Below, one piece after another: positions 61,386 to 64,000 of a stretch of 64,000 bases of DNA. Positions within the stretch are counted from its first letter, which is position 1. Each line of letters starts with the position of its first letter. Under the pieces are notes generated by a model. It saw only the letters and a program-made list of their open reading frames with translations, was not told the origin of the DNA and did no database searches. Location: NCBI RefSeq assembly GCF_002979775.1, contig NZ_PCPR01000006.1:62001-126000 (forward strand). Reading direction: 5' to 3'. The stretch is from Arthrobacter sp. MYb23. Its GTDB lineage: Bacteria; Actinomycetota; Actinomycetes; Actinomycetales; Micrococcaceae. Position numbers and translations under genes: made by a program.

Positions 61386-61391
61386 TTCACC

Positions 61392-62156
61392 ATGAAACTT
61401 GAAATTGCCGTGGTCAGCGCTGCGGGTGCAGGTACGGCCGCTGCCGAGGGAGCCCACCGGATCGAACTCTGCAGCAGCCTTGAACTGGGAGGTATTACAC
61501 CCAGCCAAGGTCTCATGGAGGCCAGCATGGAGCATGCGGACGGGCGCTTGGAGATTCATCCGCTGATCCGTTCCAGGCCCGGTGATTTCCGGTACTCGGC
61601 ATCTGATGTGGACACCATGGTGCATGAAATCCGGCACCTGTTGGTCCAGGGAGCCCACGGGGTGGTAGTCGGGGCTCTCACTCCGTCCGGAGACGTAGAC
61701 GTGCACGCGATCCAGCGCCTGGTGGATTCGGCCAGGGAAGCCAACCCGGAAGCCGAGCTCACCTTCCACAGAGCCATTGACCAGTCACGGGACCCTTTGG
61801 AATCCCTGGAGCGGCTGCTGGATCTGGGCTTCACCAGGGTCCTCACCTCGGGCCACGCAGCCACGGCGGGAGCCGGACTGTCCACGTTGACCACCATGGC
61901 AGCACGTGCCGGGAACGGCCTGCAGATCATGGCCGGTGGAGGACTGACCCTGGATGACATCCCCGCGATGCACAGGGCCGGTTTGTCAGCCGTTCACCTC
62001 TCCGCCAAGAAGACCGTCTCCACCCTTGGGGAGGGCACCATCTCCCTCGGTGCCCAGGACGGCAACGATCCCACGGCGTACACCGTCACCGATCGCGAAG
62101 TTGTCCGGGCAGCCAAGGCGATAGTGAACGCACTCAATCTCGCAATGCCCAAGTAG
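61392..62156 (+). CDS. cutC: Copper homeostasis protein CutC
   Basis: A 254-residue TIM-barrel protein of the CutC family. Family features are EGAHRIELCSSLELGGITPS, GAHGVVVGALTPSGDVD, TFHRAIDQ and FTRVLTSGHAATAG. CutC was linked to copper tolerance in E. coli, but its biochemical role is still unclear. It appears monocistronic: a strong hairpin precedes it and a 145-bp gap follows. No copper regulator is nearby. Confidence 0.9.
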   Translation: MKLEIAVVSAAGAGTAAAEGAHRIELCSSLELGGITPSQGLMEASMEHADGRLEIHPLIRSRPGDFRYSASDVDTMVHEIRHLLVQGAHGVVVGALTPSGDVDVHAIQRLVDSAREANPEAELTFHRAIDQSRDPLESLERLLDLGFTRVLTSGHAATAGAGLSTLTTMAARAGNGLQIMAGGGLTLDDIPAMHRAGLSAVHLSAKKTVSTLGEGTISLGAQDGNDPTAYTVTDREVVRAAKAIVNALNLAMPK

Positions 62157-62301
62157 CCCCTGCCGTCCAGCTTCTGGACGGGCAAATTCCAGTGATCGCG
62201 CATCGTAATGACCCTTTACGATTCCGCGGAACGCCGGGATGATGTAAGGATTCACCACCTCGGTGGAAAAGCCCCGGAAGCTACCTTCAGGAGTCCCAGC
62301 G

Positions 62302-64000
62302 ATGCCGCTGCCCTCGCCGGTTTCACCGGCCGTCATGTCCCGTCCCACGCCTAGCGCAACCAGCACCCCAACCAAGGGCCACCCGGAGGTGGAATGTGGC
62401 GTAGGAGCATGGGACAAACTGCTTTACGGAAATCACCGGTTCGTCATTAACGTCCAGGCGGAGCAAGGGCAAGGCCAGCCTGCGGGAGCAGCCCAAGCCC
62501 ACAAGGTGGTCCTTCCATGGCGCCGGCAGGACGAGGACCCGGCAACCGTGGAGGTCATCGTCGTCTCGGAGAAGACCGGTACCAGGGTCCGCAACGTGAT
62601 CGTTGAAGAGGCCACGAGGGAGTCCGGATCCCTCGTCTTCGAAGCGATCGACGGCCCGGGCATCTACTTCGTCTACTACCTGCCGTACGCCATGCTGGGC
62701 AAACCCCACTATCCCCAAGCGCAGTACCTCCCGAGTCGTCCGTCCGCCGGGCCTGCCTGGGCCGCCGCCGTCGGGCGTTCAGCCTGGGCAAGTGGAGCGG
62801 ACGCCGGGCTGCCCACCGCAAGAGTCCTCCGCTACGAGGCAGCAAGTGAGCGCGACTCCTTCGCTCCGATGAACTTCACCGCTCGCGCAGACGAGTTGGA
62901 GCACTTCCGTTCGCTTCACGTCGGAGAGGCGTTCCTGGTGTTCCCTGAGGACCGGCTGAACCCTGTCTCCATGCACTCGGATCTGCCGGCGCACTGGGTG
63001 ATGGACGGCCCCTCGGACACCTTCCACGGGACTGCACAGGCTGGCGAGGACTATGTGGTCCAGCTGGGGCTCTACGCGCAGGAGGACATCAAGAGCCTCT
63101 CCGTCGATGTGGTCTCACCGACGGGCGGGCACTGCATTAACACTGATGGCGTGGATCGCCTGGGTAAGCCTTGGAACAGGGCACTGAACGTTCCCGCAGG
63201 CATGGTGCGGGCTTTGTTTGTGGTCCTTCCCATACCTGCGGACACTGCGGGGACCACGCACTCTGCGGTGGTCACCATCCATGCGGCGGGGGAGCCGCCG
63301 CGGAAGATCGAGGTCACCCTGGAGGTGTCTGCGGAAACGGATCAGGCACTCCTTGCGGGCGGTTTCGGCGATCCACGATTCCTTCGGCGCCTGGCATGGT
63401 TGGATTCGGACGTGGCCCAGAACGCGGAGCTCGTGGCCCCCTACACCGCCGTCTCACTGGATGAATCGAGCATGACGCTGGGGATATTGGGCAGATCCCT
63501 GCGGCTCGCGGAATCGGGACTTCCGGCGCAGGTGACGTCCACATTCACCGCCGCCGTGACCGCAACTGATGGCCCCGCCGTCGAGCTTCTGGACGTTCCT
63601 GTGCGCCTGGACATCGATGGCATCCACTGGCAGTACTCACCGGTGGTCTTCACGGTTCACGGTCCGGCACGGGTGCAGTGGCATTGTCACTGGACGGGCA
63701 CGAGGGACGGAAGGGCGGCGCTGTCCCTGGACCTGAACGGTGTGCTCGACGCCGATGGAACAGTGAGCTACCAGCTGCGGCTGAGTCCGGAGCAAACTCT
63801 GGAGGTGCCCGACGTCGGCCTTCACCTTGGGTACCGCAAGGCTGCTGTTCCGTTGGCCATGGGTTTGGGCGTTCCGGGTGGGCGGCGGCCGGAAACCGTG
63901 GACTGGACCTGGGACGTTGCCACCAAGAACCAGGATGCGCTGTGGCTCGGTGGGGTGAACGCAGGGATGCAGCTGTCCTTGCGGGATGAACGGTACCAGA
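62302..64000 (+). CDS. Glycoside hydrolase-like (DUF6067-type) protein, 3' end cut off
   Basis: The frame from ATG 62302 stays open to the window end, giving at least 566 residues. AGGAG at 62288-62292 supports the start. The protein has no signal peptide. Its first ~180 residues look like a beta-sandwich (WDKLLYGNHRFVINVQA ... IYFVYYLPY). A second sandwich with an FAPMNFTARADELEHF segment follows, then a part around WLDSDVAQNAELVAPYTAVS that resembles DUF6067/GH123-related hydrolases. The catalytic core lies beyond the window. A glycan-degrading role is inferred from these general features. Confidence 0.6.
   Translation, partial: MPLPSPVSPAVMSRPTPSATSTPTKGHPEVECGVGAWDKLLYGNHRFVINVQAEQGQGQPAGAAQAHKVVLPWRRQDEDPATVEVIVVSEKTGTRVRNVIVEEATRESGSLVFEAIDGPGIYFVYYLPYAMLGKPHYPQAQYLPSRPSAGPAWAAAVGRSAWASGADAGLPTARVLRYEAASERDSFAPMNFTARADELEHFRSLHVGEAFLVFPEDRLNPVSMHSDLPAHWVMDGPSDTFHGTAQAGEDYVVQLGLYAQEDIKSLSVDVVSPTGGHCINTDGVDRLGKPWNRALNVPAGMVRALFVVLPIPADTAGTTHSAVVTIHAAGEPPRKIEVTLEVSAETDQALLAGGFGDPRFLRRLAWLDSDVAQNAELVAPYTAVSLDESSMTLGILGRSLRLAESGLPAQVTSTFTAAVTATDGPAVELLDVPVRLDIDGIHWQYSPVVFTVHGPARVQWHCHWTGTRDGRAALSLDLNGVLDADGTVSYQLRLSPEQTLEVPDVGLHLGYRKAAVPLAMGLGVPGGRRPETVDWTWDVATKNQDALWLGGVNAGMQLSLRDERYQ

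Overview
The window is high-GC DNA from an actinobacterium. The gene types point to the Micrococcaceae, most likely an Arthrobacter or Paenarthrobacter relative: a PcrA helicase with a short low-complexity N-terminal extension, succinyl-CoA ligase genes, a choice-of-anchor G surface protein, LAxTG-type anchored proteins, many GTG/TTG starts, and several -10 boxes lying only 6-10 nt from the start codon. I saw no insertion sequence, prophage, CRISPR array or rRNA. There is one tRNA gene. Both end genes are cut by the window edges.

Layout. 1-6013: the end of a GH38 alpha-mannosidase, two tandem membrane-anchored paralogues of unknown function, and a polar amino-acid ABC importer. 6244-11458: a membrane protein/HTH pair, divergent from an ABC-F ATPase and an ABC exporter; a perfect terminator-like hairpin precedes the ABC-F gene. 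11467-15216: Nudix hydrolase, DUF6314 protein, tRNA-Arg(CCT), DUF998-like membrane protein, an eight-unit intergenic repeat block, a small membrane protein and an inositol-monophosphatase-family enzyme. 15383-25268: the most distinctive region, an exosortase locus. It holds a choice-of-anchor G surface protein, a 60-residue LAVTG mini-protein, a GT2 glycosyltransferase, a short exosortase with a Cys-Arg-His triad, a Septum_form-like lipoprotein and a GT-C-like membrane protein. Two interleaved two-component systems follow. 25322-32503: pcrA, an LAATG-anchored Ig-like protein, a lipoprotein and sucCD. 32657-41721: a 977-residue secreted PIG-L deacetylase with carbohydrate-binding-like and VCBS repeats, a class I glutamine amidotransferase, a LOG-like protein, two tandem matrixin-like peptidases, a ferritin/VIT1 iron transporter and two small proteins.

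42036-50513 is a probable guanidino-compound/arginine catabolic region: Na+/solute symporter, XRE-cupin regulator, an AbiEi/DUF559-like protein, APC permease, guanidinobutyrase-type ureohydrolase and an AruI-like ThDP decarboxylase. 50587-53978 is a LysR / metallo-beta-lactamase-fold hydrolase / MHS transporter unit. 54152-56745 is a MarR / DHA2 exporter pair with a clear operator. 57012-61311 is a heterodimeric ABC exporter plus a hotdog thioesterase. cutC and a truncated sugar-hydrolase-like gene end the window.

The best candidate for an under-described system is the exosortase locus at 15383-21450. Substrate, possible miniature substrate, glycosyltransferases and processing enzyme lie in one + strand run, and the adjoining regulators may control them. 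All functional calls come from reading motifs and context; no database search was run.
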